Part shown: one piece after another, positions 42,340-52,640 of the stretch
Numbering within the stretch: the stretch's first letter is position 1
Layout of the letters: each line of letters begins with the position of its first letter
Assembly (NCBI GenBank): GCA_963576565.1
Contig: OY755047.1
Span: 27,225,171 to 27,289,170, forward strand
Direction of reading: 5' to 3'
Length of the DNA: 64,000 nucleotides
From: Aspidapion aeneum
Taxonomy: Eukaryota > Arthropoda > Insecta > Coleoptera > Brentidae
The notes under the pieces: model-generated
Told to the model about the DNA's origin: nothing
Database searches by the model: none
The model's input: the letters and a program-made list of their open reading frames with translations, nothing else
Program-made: the position numbers and the translations under genes

Positions 42340-42405
42340 TTAAAGCTTTCTATTGGTCAAAGCGTGTGATGTGGATGGGCACATCGTTCAAGACCCAGAA
42401 TAGAT
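42340..42405 (+). repeat. CCAAT-rich repeat, partial inverted copy
   Basis: CTATTGGTCAAAGCGTGTGA through CAAGACCCAGAATAG is the complement of 42076-42130, so the two form inverted repeats around a ~210 bp interior. Confidence 0.75.
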
Positions 42406-44048
42406 TCCCGAAAGGGCTTTGGCCAATAGTCGTCAGGTATTATACGGAGAGATCTCTATCGCGCAGGCTTCGGAGTAGGAGATTCCACTGGAAACGCGTA
42501 AAAATGGTTTATTGAGTCCGTTCCATCATCACATTCGACAGTCATAAAACGGTACGAGAAATCGAAATGCGCGCGCAATATAAAACGAAAACGATTTGCA
42601 AACGAATGCTGTTGGCGTATTTATCGATTTACTTCATTCATGTGATCATATACAAGAGAGTTAAATTGAAAGTCATGTCACCAAAAGAAAGGGTATAGGT
42701 TTCGCCGTCTAGATCGAAGGCAAAGCATAAACCCGAGAGCTCTAAATTAAAGTTGCACACCGAAAAAAGAGATTTTTGAATTACTTTGCGAAATTGCTTA
42801 TTGTATGTTAATTTTATTTAAAAAAATTATGGCCACTCTAGTTTTATTTATTACGCAATGTTTGTAAAATTACATAGGATTATCAGGATACATTTTTAAT
42901 TTTAGTCTTTAAAATGCAGGTAAAATTACATTAATTTAATTTATATTCAAAAAATAAAAACCACTACAGGCTACTAAACTAAATATACCAAAAACTGAAA
43001 CCAACTGGCATTAGCACACATTTTTGTATTTTCTAATTTGATTTTTACAAAATATTTGTGAAAATACCTACATATTATACAAAGCCTCAACTTTTTGAGA
43101 TTTTATTCATTTTTAGGAAATATAGATCGTGATACTTCTAAGACGTTAAGAAAATCCAATGTACATTTGTGCAAACGTACATTTGATGTAATTTTATGGT
43201 ATATTTTTATCTCAGGGGATGTAAACTAGAAATGTTGCTGTCACGAAGTGGATGAGAATTTAGATACAATTTTTCCAGTGCAACTTGATAAACACAGACA
43301 AAGAAAAGAGTGAAATGCAAACATTTCTAATGCGCCTGTCCTCGATCCTAGTATTCGAGTCCGAAACCGGTTTAAGTGGCCTGACGGAACGAAAAACTGA
43401 CTGTCCGATAACATTCACACATAGCACAAAAATTAAATTAATTAAATTAACGTGAACAAAAATAACAAATTTTTTTTTACTTGAAAACAACCTCATACTA
43501 TGTAATATTTATTTAATTAAATCTACATACCCTAAGATAACTTCAAAACAAGGAGAAATCAAGCTATAAAAATGTACTTTTTGCTGAAGTTTCTAGTGCT
43601 GTGTATATAACATGTTTTTTACCCTCGTTATTTTCATGTACCAAATTCCACAACATATTCTAAAACGCTACTAGATTAAGACTTCTCAAACCTACTAACT
43701 TTCTGCGTCTTTTTTGGTCACGTATTTTTAATAACATTTTTTTAACCTAAAAGAGACGCGAAAGGAAGTTATAAAAGTTCACTAGTTTAAGACAAACACT
43801 TTAAGACAATTTTAAAAGATGGCGCTCAAGGCAAGACAAAATATCTATATATCTATCTATATATATTTTATGTTTTTTAAGCTATTCAAGATTTTTTAAC
43901 AGTAAACAATTTCACAGAATATTAATGTGTTTTTATCAGGTTAATAACAGATGCGTCGTGATTGATCAGGGATCAGTTCCTTAAAAGGTTTTTGGAGTTT
44001 AGAGGCCAAAGCACTGCCTGATAGATTTCGTCAAAGTGAAAAATACCG
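42406..44048. other. Stretch without recognisable gene
   Basis: AT-rich, with a patch of higher GC at 42410-42560. No family resemblance was established. Confidence 0.45.
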
Positions 44049-44065
44049 ACAATAGGTGGCGCTGC
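44049..44065 (+). promoter_or_regulatory. CTCF-like motif
   Basis: ACAATAGGTGGCGCTGC contains the TAGGTGGCGC core. With 13488-13501 on the other strand, the two motifs point away from each other. Function unproven. Confidence 0.4.
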
Positions 44066-44609
44066 TTCTGGTAAAATCTCAAAAATATTCAGTAGAAAAG
44101 CCATGCAAGTCGCGTTTTAAAATTCGTGTAGAAAAGGCGTGAATCTAATGTGATTTTAACGTAAAAATCACTTGAAACTAACGTAAAAACATTGCTGTTT
44201 TAATTTTATAATGGCGTTATTCCAACGCAGTTTTTAGCAACGTTATTTGTTATATGAAATAAACGTTTTTTTCTGGCAGCTTTTAAAATCAACGTTTTTT
44301 TACGTGTTAAACACGTGATTGTGCTATGTGGGTTACAACGTCGACCTGGAACGCAAATTGGATTTTTCGGACGGTTTTATGACTGTCGAACGGGCTGATG
44401 CAACGTACTTATAATTCACATCACACTCTTTGAACAGCGAGCGACTAATTCCGTGCTTCCTTTTGGTCGAGACGAGACATTTTAACGATGTGATATATAA
44501 TTTCTCACAAGTATGCGAATAGAGCCCATGGTCAGTTTCTCAATTTATCACTTCTTGCCTTTAGTCTTGTTTCTTTGTCACCAATATAGAGGCCAAGGCC
44601 GAGGCCTGT

Positions 44610-44960
44610 AAAGTCTTAATCAGCGTTTCTCTTTTAACCAAATTTAACCCAGATAGAAATTTTTTGTTTATTTCACACTTATGTCCAAATACCTTATAGC
44701 ATAAAATGTCGAAAAGTGAAATCAATTATTATATCTTGCTTTAGAAACAGTGGCACAGCTAATGTGTGGGTGGACGGAAAATTTGCTGTTTATTGACATT
44801 GAGCATTATTTTGCTTTTGTCGTGTAAAATTGTGTTTTTTGTGAAAAATGAGAAATACTTCACGTAAAAGATGTACTGTTCGTGGAAAAATGTCCGGGAG
44901 AAGTAAGAGAGTGCCTGTACTTGTATTTTTCTTTATAATTTGTTAATAAATAATAATTTT
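44610..44960 (+). repeat. Coding-exon-like repeat, copy 1
   Basis: Shares the GCGTTTCTCT start, ATAGCATAAA, AAAAGTGAA..TTGCTTT, TTTTGTCGTGTAAAATT.TGTTTTTT and a short frame from the ATG at 44848 (MRNTSRKRCTVRGKMSGRSK) with copies at 51545 and 52320. The frame lines up residue by residue with the other two. The splice donor seen in copy 3 is mutated here. Possibly the first exon of an unrecognised DNA transposon. Confidence 0.65.
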
Positions 44961-45874
44961 AGAAAAACTAGAAATTTAATCCGCAATTTAATAAATGTTT
45001 AATAAATCAACTAGTTTTTAGAAAAAAAATAAGTCATAACCTTAAATTTTTGACAATTGTTAAATAGTGACGTAACGGAGTTTGTTCCAAAACCAACAAA
45101 ACTGACGCATGCGCAGGTACCGAAATCCTACCCGAAAAAGAAACATTAAGAATTAAATGGGGTCTTGGCTTCAAGCATCGCGTGTTAGAATGCGTGAGTA
45201 TGTCCTGTATTTCCTTATGTTTGAGCATCTTATGACATTTATAAGGTATCTATCCGTAAGACTTCTTTACATTTTAAAACGGACTTAATTATAATATTTT
45301 TACGTTCAAACCGGGCCAACCAACCCAACGGATGGGTTTGCCCACATATTTTTTGTTTTGTTTGGAAGGCCTAGCAGTGGCGCACCCAGGAATATGCCTT
45401 GGGGGGAGCGAGGCCTCTGGGGGGGGGACGAAGCCTTGTGTCGTATTTTATGCTATTTTATCTTTTTATTTATGAAATATGTGGAAAATATTCAAAAAAA
45501 TCTTAGCCTTGGAGGGGGGGGGGGCACGGCCTCTTTGAATAAAAAATCATACGAAATCACAGCCGGAAGAAGGTCGATTATCCCGTGAGAAATTGAGAAT
45601 ATTTTTTACCAACACTAAATTATTAAAAATGTCGTAAATTTAACCCCATATTTCGCATTGTCTTTTCTTTACTGTGTTTATATTCTTAATAGACCAGAGA
45701 AACCCAAGCCGTTCCAAGTGGCAACAGGGCATCTTCGCGACGAGTTGCAGAGTAGTGTACAAGAATAATTTAAACATTTGACGTGAAAATTTAATAAGCA
45801 AAACTAGTTTTTTATTCTTTCACTTTCCACGTGAATTGTTTTTATTTTTCTTTGTAAAGAAGGAAAATAAAAAA
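44961..45874. other. Stretch with one hAT-like end
   Basis: At 45374 CAGTGGCGCACCCAGG resembles the ends of the nested element at 14450-14607 and is followed by G-rich runs. A right end was not found. Otherwise unremarkable. Confidence 0.5.
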
Positions 45875-46042
45875 GGGTCCTCTCCTTCTTTTGGGAGACC
45901 GAAATCGATGTGAACCTAACCTTGGGCGATTGATCACTAATTTATCCTAACCTGGACGTTTTTGGACAGGTTAGGATACGTTGTTGACCAAGGTTAGTTT
46001 AAAACCGATTTCGGACTCCCGAGAGGAGGATAAGGGAGGGAT
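45875..46042. mobile_element. ~170 bp palindromic MITE
   Basis: GGGTCCTCTCC..GGGAGACCGAAATCG..CTAACCTTGG..TATCCTAACCTG is mirrored by CAGGTTAGGATA..CCAAGGTTAG..CGATTTCGGACTCCC..GGAGGAT around a ~10 nt loop. The arms are about 80 bp, imperfect. No frame. Confidence 0.75.
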
Positions 46043-46429
46043 TCTTTTAAACGTTTTACAAATACAATTTTTTTGAAAAAAATAGGTTTCGGAAAATTAT
46101 ATGTATCCAAATTTTTACGTCAAAGTGGGGGTATATTACATCCTGTAATTCAATACTAACAAGTAGATCTGGCAACATAGCGGAGTATTAGTCCTTCTCT
46201 CTCTAACGCCTCGTTGAAAACAATTGATTTAACACATTCAGTGTTATCAAATTACAATCTTTTTAAGGAATTTCAGTGTTGCCAGCAGAAATTATTGAGC
46301 AATGACAAACCTCCATACTCCATTACATAGTGATTTTTAGAGACATTTCTCATAAGGATTGGCTATCCAGTTTTCTTCAGATATCCGTGACCTTAAGATG
46401 TTCTTAAGCTTCGTGAGTTGTTAGAACGT
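46043..46429. other. Stretch without recognisable feature
   Basis: Nothing supported. Confidence 0.4.
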
Positions 46430-47134
46430 GTGTAGTTAGTTAGTTAGTAGTAGTGATGGGGAGACTATTTTTGGTCTAGCCACTAGGCACACGGCGCACC
46501 CTTTTCGCAAACCCCTGATTTGTCCGTACACCAAATACCAAACTGATGCACGTGCCCCTTAAGATACAAGTTTTCTTTCTCTAAGAGGACTTAATTTTTG
46601 CCTAACTCCTCTTTGTCGAGGGCAGGGATCTTTTTACTGCGTGTATACAGAGTGGACCCACGCTTTTACACCCCTTTCGAAAGGTGGTCCTTCTACCTGT
46701 TAGACTTGCATCTACCTAACATCGCTATCGTCCCAGCAGAACTTGGTTATACACAATAGACTTCCTTCCTTTTCAGCGCAACAGTCGCCGTCGTCGTGAG
46801 TTGGCTTTTTAAGAGATTTTTTCTGGCGCCGGCGGTCCTGGTTCCAACTATAGCAGGCTCCTGGGTTATTATTCCTGACTTCGGTTGTTGGCTTCTGGGC
46901 TACACCTGCGTATATTCTCCATGTACAAGGTTAACTTATGTTTTTGTGTGCATGTGTATCGCACACCATTTCCACGTCGACTGTTGAAGGTTGAAAAGGA
47001 ATTGCGTGGCAGGGCTACGTGACTTTTTTTCTTTTTGCGTCGTTGTTTGAGACGCGAACCTGGTATCCTCTGCATATGAAGCAGACGACCATACCACTGG
47101 ACTACCCTGCCGGACTAGAAAGGGTGTAGGTAGT
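46430..47134 (-). mobile_element. Long tRNA-Val-like SINE, copy 2
   Basis: Collinear with 4095-4754 throughout. Flanks GTGTAGTTAGT (46430-46440) and GTGTAGGTAGT (47124-47134) match at 10 of 11 positions. The minus-strand head (47113-47045) has the A-box-like TAGTCCAGTGGTATGG, a clean TCTGC/GCAGA anticodon stem with loop TTCATAT, and the B box CAGGTTCGCGTC. The tail has TTAG/AGT repeats. The anticodon position has drifted from CAC to CAT. Confidence 0.82.
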
Positions 47135-47860
47135 GTAAGATAGAAAGTGTGTATTTTATCCTTTGTATTTGAATAATTTGATTAGACAGAGTATTTTTTT
47201 AAGAATGTGCGGTGACAAGCACCCTCTTTCCCTACTGCGAAGCCACCCCTGTAGACGCATAAAAAAGAGGAAAAACAAAAAGGACTCAATTCAGCCGGAT
47301 AACCCGATAAAGGAAGAAAATTGGGCGACTTTTTTCCGCTTGAGTTAATGTTTTTGCCGAAGGGGAGAAGCTATGGGGAATTGATCTAATTTTAACTAGT
47401 TGCCGTTACGTTTTCTGAATAATAAAAGGGCAAATTAGGTTCATGCAAAAAATTTAAGTTAAAGCCGTCTTTAACATAAGCCTGTGTTGTAAAACAGGAT
47501 AAACACAACAAAGAGATTTAAAAAATTGTTTTTGCTTGTATCCCCTTGTCGCTTAGAGGCCTACGTGATTTTGAGGTTTTACGGTATGTCTCCACATTGG
47601 ATTAATCGCAGAAAATTTCTCGCTATACCGAGTGGGCCAAAAAAAGAGGACAATTTTTTTTCATTATAACTTTTGAACTATACATGTGATTTTAATTGTC
47701 AGAGTTTTGACTAAACATTTTTTTTGTCCGCGATCTCAAAATCCAAGGTAACGGACGTAATTGAAATGTACCCTTTAAAGATGCTCGTTTATTTTTCTGT
47801 TGCGAACATGTTTTAATTATTTTTTTAAATTAGTAAAAAAGCCGCATTCTTGACACGCAC
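47135..47860. other. Stretch without recognisable gene
   Basis: Short frames only, and no paired termini. Confidence 0.4.
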
Positions 47861-48480
47861 AACGAGGTACGAGCCAGCAAAATCGGCTTAGTGGTTCTAA
47901 AAAAAAGTTTTTTGTTTCAACCATTGTTTTGCATATTATACGATTGCCTTGCCAATCATATCTGCATTTATTTCCTTATAAATTCATTACTTTTAAACCG
48001 ATATTAATGAAATAGAAAACATTCTGGTTAGAATTAATTGCTTTTTAATGATCATGATCAAAGTTTATCGTCGTCTTGAAATGTAAAATGGCGGACAGAA
48101 TCATACTTGATTCTCCAAATTGGCGTGTTTATTCGTTTTTTTCCAAAACTCTTTTAGCTTTTTTTAAAATGTATAGAAAATCACTCCTTTTCTTCCACAC
48201 AACGAGGTAAAAATTAATAAAATCGGTGTGGTGGTTCTTAAAAAATCTATTTTTGTTTCCGCCATTGTTTTGCAGAATATACGATTGCATTGTCAATCCT
48301 GTCTGCATTTATTTCCTAATAAATTTGTTATTACTAAACCGATTTTACTAAAGTAAAAAAATCATTAAACAATCACAAAAATTAGTCACTTGGGTCAAAA
48401 AAGGCCTAGCTACCAAACCGAACCGAACCAAACTTAGTCTGCCTGTCTGTCGGTCTGTCTGTCAGTCTATCTGGGACACA
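47861..48480 (+). repeat. Two tandem ~340 bp units
   Basis: AACGAGGTA at 47861 and 48201 starts parallel stretches: AAAATCGG.TTAGTGGTTCT-like, CCATTGTTTTGCA.A.TATACGATTGC, TCTGCATTTATTTCCT.ATAAATT and AAACCGAT. A GTCTGTCTGTC run and ACACAATAACTCAAAA follow at 48440-48490. Confidence 0.75.
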
Positions 48481-48808
48481 ATAACTCAAAAGCTGAAAAC
48501 CTAACTTTCACCAAATTTTGCAGACAATTCTGCGGGACCCGTGCAAAAGGCCATTAAAGTTTGGTAGTGGTGGGGGTCTGTAGGGGGTTTGTAGGGGTTC
48601 AAATATTTTAAAAAATCGTAATTCGAGAACCACAGCAGCTAGCAAGACGAAGATTTTTAAGTTATTGAGAATTATATTTTCAACAATATTTGTCAAAACG
48701 TCAAAGTGCGTCAGAGGCACAGTTTTTGAGATATTAAAAAATGTTTAAAAAATCCTATCTTACGAACGACAGGAGCTAGTGAAATGCGGTTTTCAAATTT
48801 AGATTAAG
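48481..48808. other. Unclassified sequence; host of a non-LTR insertion
   Basis: AT-rich, and ends with the left target duplication (48795-48808). It continues beyond the insertion at 49948 with similar wording (ACGACAG.AG near 48762 and 50006). Confidence 0.5.
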
Positions 48809-49933
48809 TTTTTTTTCTTAAATAAGTAACTGAGAAAAGGAGTGCCAGAAATATAGAGACTTATGTTACCTTTATGGACCTACAAAAAGCATATGATACC
48901 GTTCCAGTAGAAAAATTATGGACAGTGTTAGGGCAAACTAATATCAATCATACATACTACGTAGAAGCGATAAAAAATCTAGACAAAGGGTCAAAATCTA
49001 AAATAAAAATTAGTTTTCAAAAGAATTCCTGTAACAAAAGGTTTAAGACAGGGTGGGGATCTTGTATATTTACAACTCTTTTTAAGACATATGTCGCAGT
49101 AGCTCTAAAAAACTGGAAACGTAAAGTACACGGTATGGGAATACAACTTAACGACCGGTTTACCATATACACACTACAGCTTGCTGACGACCAAGTTATT
49201 GTAGCTAATGATAAGGAAGACATGGAATATATGATGAGACAGTTAACAGAAGAATACCAAAATTGGGGGTTAACAGCGAACGTGGACAAGACACAGTACT
49301 TATGTATTGGAAACGAATCAAGTGAACCAGACAATGAACAAAAAATATCTCCATGCAATGTGAATGTTGGGTGTCACATTTATTAGGACAGAAACAGACT
49401 GTAAAGAATTGAAAAAAAAATAAAAGCAAAAAAGGCTATTATCTGTATTAACAGTATTTTATTAAACAGAGAGATAAAGAAGAATGTAAAATTTAACATA
49501 TATGAAACAATGGTGAAAAGCACGCTGTTATGTTTAATAGAGATGTGTCGCGTAACAGAAAAATACAATAAAGGTGTCGAAATGGATGCAATAAGAAGAT
49601 CAATAAGAATATCTAGAACAGATCATATATGAAATGAGACCTTAAAAGAAAGATTGGAAATCGAGGAACACATAACGGATGACATCACTAAAAGACAACT
49701 GATATGGAACGGTCATGCACAACGGATGAACGACGAAAGATTACCAAAGCAACTCCTAGAATGGCAAGCAATATTGCGTAAAAAAGAGAGCGTTTTAAAG
49801 TGGAATGGCAACAATCAATCCCAAGATCAATGAGTCAAAAGAACCTGACAGAAGATGATTGTCAGGATCAAAGAAGGTGGAGAATAGGTGTCGGACAACG
49901 TAGAAAAACGTTCTAAACCGACATAATAGTAGT
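48809..49933 (+). pseudogene. Second non-LTR retrotransposon family, 5'-truncated copy with 14 bp duplication
   Basis: A perfect 14 bp repeat AAATTTAGATTAAG flanks the copy (48795-48808 and 49934-49947). The plus strand encodes the RT palm: MDLQKAYDTVPVEKLW at 48874, a VHGMGIQLNDR stretch, then LQLADDQVIVANDKEDMEYM (xADD active site, Leu-Ala replacing the usual Tyr/Phe-Ala) and WGLTANVDKTQYLCIG. After 49386 the frame breaks and C-terminal pieces follow (LIWNGHAQRM, LLEWQ, RRWRIGVGQRRKTF), ending near 49920. Nonsense changes make it dead. Clade is uncertain; it differs from the RTE-like copies A-D. Confidence 0.85.
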
Positions 49934-50070
49934 AAATTTAGATTAAGAATTACTTTTCCCAGTCAGACTTTTTGAAAAAAGAAAATTGTATACGTCTTAA
50001 AAACGACAGCAGGTGGAGTAACGTCGTTTTTACAAACTGATTAAAATTTTAATTTTTAACAAAAATAAAG

Positions 50071-50233
50071 CTACCATAACACCCAGAACGACTAAAACCT
50101 GATTCCCACACGACTTTCTCGTGCGCACGCGTTTCATGATTGTCATAACATTTTATATTGAGATCATGTGACGCGTGAGCGGGCACCCACGAGAAAGTCG
50201 TAGTTGGGAACCGGGTGTCAGTCTTATGGTTAG
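50071..50233. mobile_element. 163 bp palindromic MITE
   Basis: Arms of ~70 bp: CTACCATAAC..ACACGACTTTCTCGTG..CACGCG is mirrored by CGCGTGAG..CACGAGAAAGTCGTAG..TTATGGTTAG around AACATTTTATATTG. Imperfect; no frame. Confidence 0.78.
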
Positions 50234-50686
50234 CTGATATGGCTAGTGGCGGGAATTTATTAATTTATTTTGTTCTTTTGAATTGTAGTGCACTTTTAGC
50301 AAAACCAAACGAGTATATTTATTTTTCTGTGTCTGAAAAAAAATATATCCTCCAACATCAGATATCATAGTTTTTTAATTAAAAAAATTCAATAGTACGC
50401 CGATGGCGCTGGTTTCTATTACATGGTAAAAACTAGTTAAGCTTACCTTCCCTTAATTAAACGTTTGCCTTTGATTGAACGACTCGTTATACTTAGAAAA
50501 CCTGAAAATTTAGAATCACGAGAACAAATGATTTAATTTCGCCTGGAAAACCAAAGCCTTTTGTTATTGGGTCCCCGCACAGTTTTAGAAAAAATATTTA
50601 TTTGATGTAAAGAGCTTTATTTATTAAGAGCTAACAGGGATATTTAGTTTAAATAAATTATCCATTAATATCATCATCCACATATA

Positions 50687-51110
50687 CAGTGAAACCTCCT
50701 ATAAGCGGACACTCACGGTTTCGTCGATTTTGTCCGCTTATTGGTGGTGTCCGCTTATGTGGGTGAACAGAGAAATTTTAATATATATTTATTAACAATT
50801 TCCGCTGCTTGAGATTTTCCGTTATTAAATTTTTCAGCGACCTTTCGTGCTAATAGATGTTCCTTCCCCGAAAAGTTAACAACTTCCAATTTATCACGTA
50901 AACTAAGAAGTTTTCTACTAGGCGACATTCCAAAGAGATTTATGACTAACCAACTGAACAATAAAAATAAAACACAGCAGTCCTGCCAAATAAAATATAT
51001 TGTAAATACGACAGAAATATTTAGTCTCCGCATTAAAACAAAAAGAGGTAATTCCCTGGCTGCAGAGTGCGTTTTTTCCAACATACTACATACTATTTAA
51101 CTAACTAACT
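50687..51110 (-). pseudogene. pogo/Tigger-type element remnant with CENP-B-like N-terminus
   Basis: A terminal-repeat-like CAGTGAAACCTCCTATAAGC follows TA (50685-50686), and GTCCGCTTAT repeats occur within 80 bp; this is the usual look of a pogo/Tigger end. Reading the minus strand from the ATG at 50928, SRKLLSLRDKLEVVNF and LARKVAEKFNNGKSQAAEIV match the CENP-B N-terminal helix-turn-helix that binds DNA in pogo transposases. The frame is cut just after this, directly at the terminal repeat, so the catalytic domain has been deleted. The other terminus was not found. Confidence 0.78.
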
Positions 51111-51544
51111 CAAACGGTTTAGAAAACTCATCACTCGTTAAACTGCAGAAGCTGCTTGACAGATATGACGTCACCATAGCAAAGGATTGTGTTCCGTTTC
51201 GTTTACCTAATAGCCTTGGCTATACTTATTAAAAATTATTTTTTGAAAATATTTAATCCTTTTTTAGGGTAAAACCAGCATTTTATATTAAAGACAAAAT
51301 ATCAGTCAAGAAGAAAATAAATTTTAGATAAGACCCCATGCTCCACTTAAAACAATGAGAAAGTATTCGTTTAAAAGTTTCTCCACTAAAAAAAAGCAAA
51401 AAGTGGCATCTTAAGTTCGCAAGCTTAATCTGGTTTATGCGGCTTAAGAAGAGATTAAAATGAAAACCATTTTTCTTTTCCGCAAAGTATAAGTTCTTAC
51501 CAAGCGGTCCAGCTGTAAATACCCTGGTTTAAACTTTGGGTAAA
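51111..51544. other. Stretch without recognisable feature
   Basis: Nothing supported. Confidence 0.4.
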
Positions 51545-51850
51545 GAAGGGTGAAGAGCATAAATAAATGTACAAAAAATCGAAAAGTGAAGTAGTTATAG
51601 CTTGCTTTGGAAAGAATGACAAACTTATATTGGCAGTCGCGAATTTTTAAGTGCGCATGCGTGTTTTTTGTCAGCTCAGCTGGTGTGTTGCTTAACGCCA
51701 TATTTGTTTTTTGTTCCCATTTTGCGATGTTTTGCGTTTGTCGTGTAAAATTATGTTTTTTTTTCCGTTAAAAATGGAAAATAATGCTCGTAAAACATGT
51801 GCAGTTTGTGGAAAAATGTCCAAGAAAAACTAGAGAAGTAGTTTATGGGT
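51545..51850 (+). repeat. Coding-exon-like repeat, copy 2
   Basis: Aligned with copies 1 and 3 (AGAGCATAAATA, CGAAAAGTGAAG, TATAGCTTGCTTTGGAAA, GTGCGCATGCGTG, TTTGTCGTGTAAAATTATG). The ATG at 51774 opens MENNARKTCAVCGKMSKKN, then a stop. It keeps a C-x2-C pair. It lies inverted to copy 3. Confidence 0.72.
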
Positions 51851-51984
51851 GAAAATGTATCAAAATGTGGATTAAAATTGTAGTTTTTCTAAAATTAATT
51901 GTGCAGATTTATTGTGGACACCATGAAGGGTGTTTAATGGCATCTATGAACCACGCTTAACTGTTATTACAAATTATAAAGAAA

Positions 51985-52320
51985 AATACAAGTACTTACC
52001 TATGGAATAACCTCCTTGCTTCTTCCGGACATTTCTCACAAACCGAAAATGTTTTACGTGAATTATTTCCCATTTTTGACAGAAAAAAACATAATTTAAC
52101 ACGACAAATGCAAAACACCGCAAAATGTAAATAAACAATATATATGGCGTCTACCCACACAGCAGCTGTGTTCCAACGTGACAAAACACATTCATGCGCA
52201 CTTGAAAATTCGCGTCTGCGTATTTAAATTTGCCATTGTTTCCAAAGCAAGCTATAAGTGCTTTACTTTTCTATTTTTTAAACATGTATTTATGCTCTAA
52301 CGTATATGGCAGAGAAACGC
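51985..52320 (-). repeat. Coding-exon-like repeat, copy 3 with intact splice donor
   Basis: Minus-strand copy. The ATG at 52073 opens MGNNSRKTFSVCEKCPEEAR, then RLFHR, running into a consensus donor (AG/GTAAGT) at 52000/51999. Upstream it shares the GGCGTTTCTCTGCCAT start and the TATAGCTTGCTTTGGAAAC block. Copies 2 and 3 form an inverted pair ~130 bp apart, so the region folds back on itself. Confidence 0.72.
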
Positions 52321-52640
52321 CTGTCTTGGTCAGAGCTTGGTAATCAGCAAGGTAGGCAAGCTGATAATCAATACAAGGCCAAGGTTCAAATGTTACGATA
52401 CGCGCATGGGCCCGTGTTATAAGCGTAGATGGCGCTTATAACTTAAGACTTAAACTTTACTTAACATTAGGACAAAATTAAATCTTTGGACGGCCCGCTG
52501 GGTCTTCATGTAGTATGAATGTAAGAGTAAATGAGTTGTGATTGTCCCGAGTACCAATTGTCTTCTAGTTAGATTATCCTGGCGTCCACCAACTTGTCTG
52601 CAATTAGCGAACAGTGCCAATAAGTAAAATGAAACGAAAC
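52321..52640 (+). repeat. SINE-like repeat, copy 1
   Basis: Matches 60745-61070 at its start (GGTAATCAGCAAGGTAGGCA.., ATCAATACAAGGC) and end (GTCCACCAACTTGTCTGCAA.., GCCAATAAGTAAAA). The A-rich right end suggests an RNA-derived element. No internal promoter was found with confidence. Confidence 0.5.

Noticed and set aside
45358..45588. 76-codon frame
   Set aside because: It spans G-rich runs next to a hAT-like end and has no recognisable domain.
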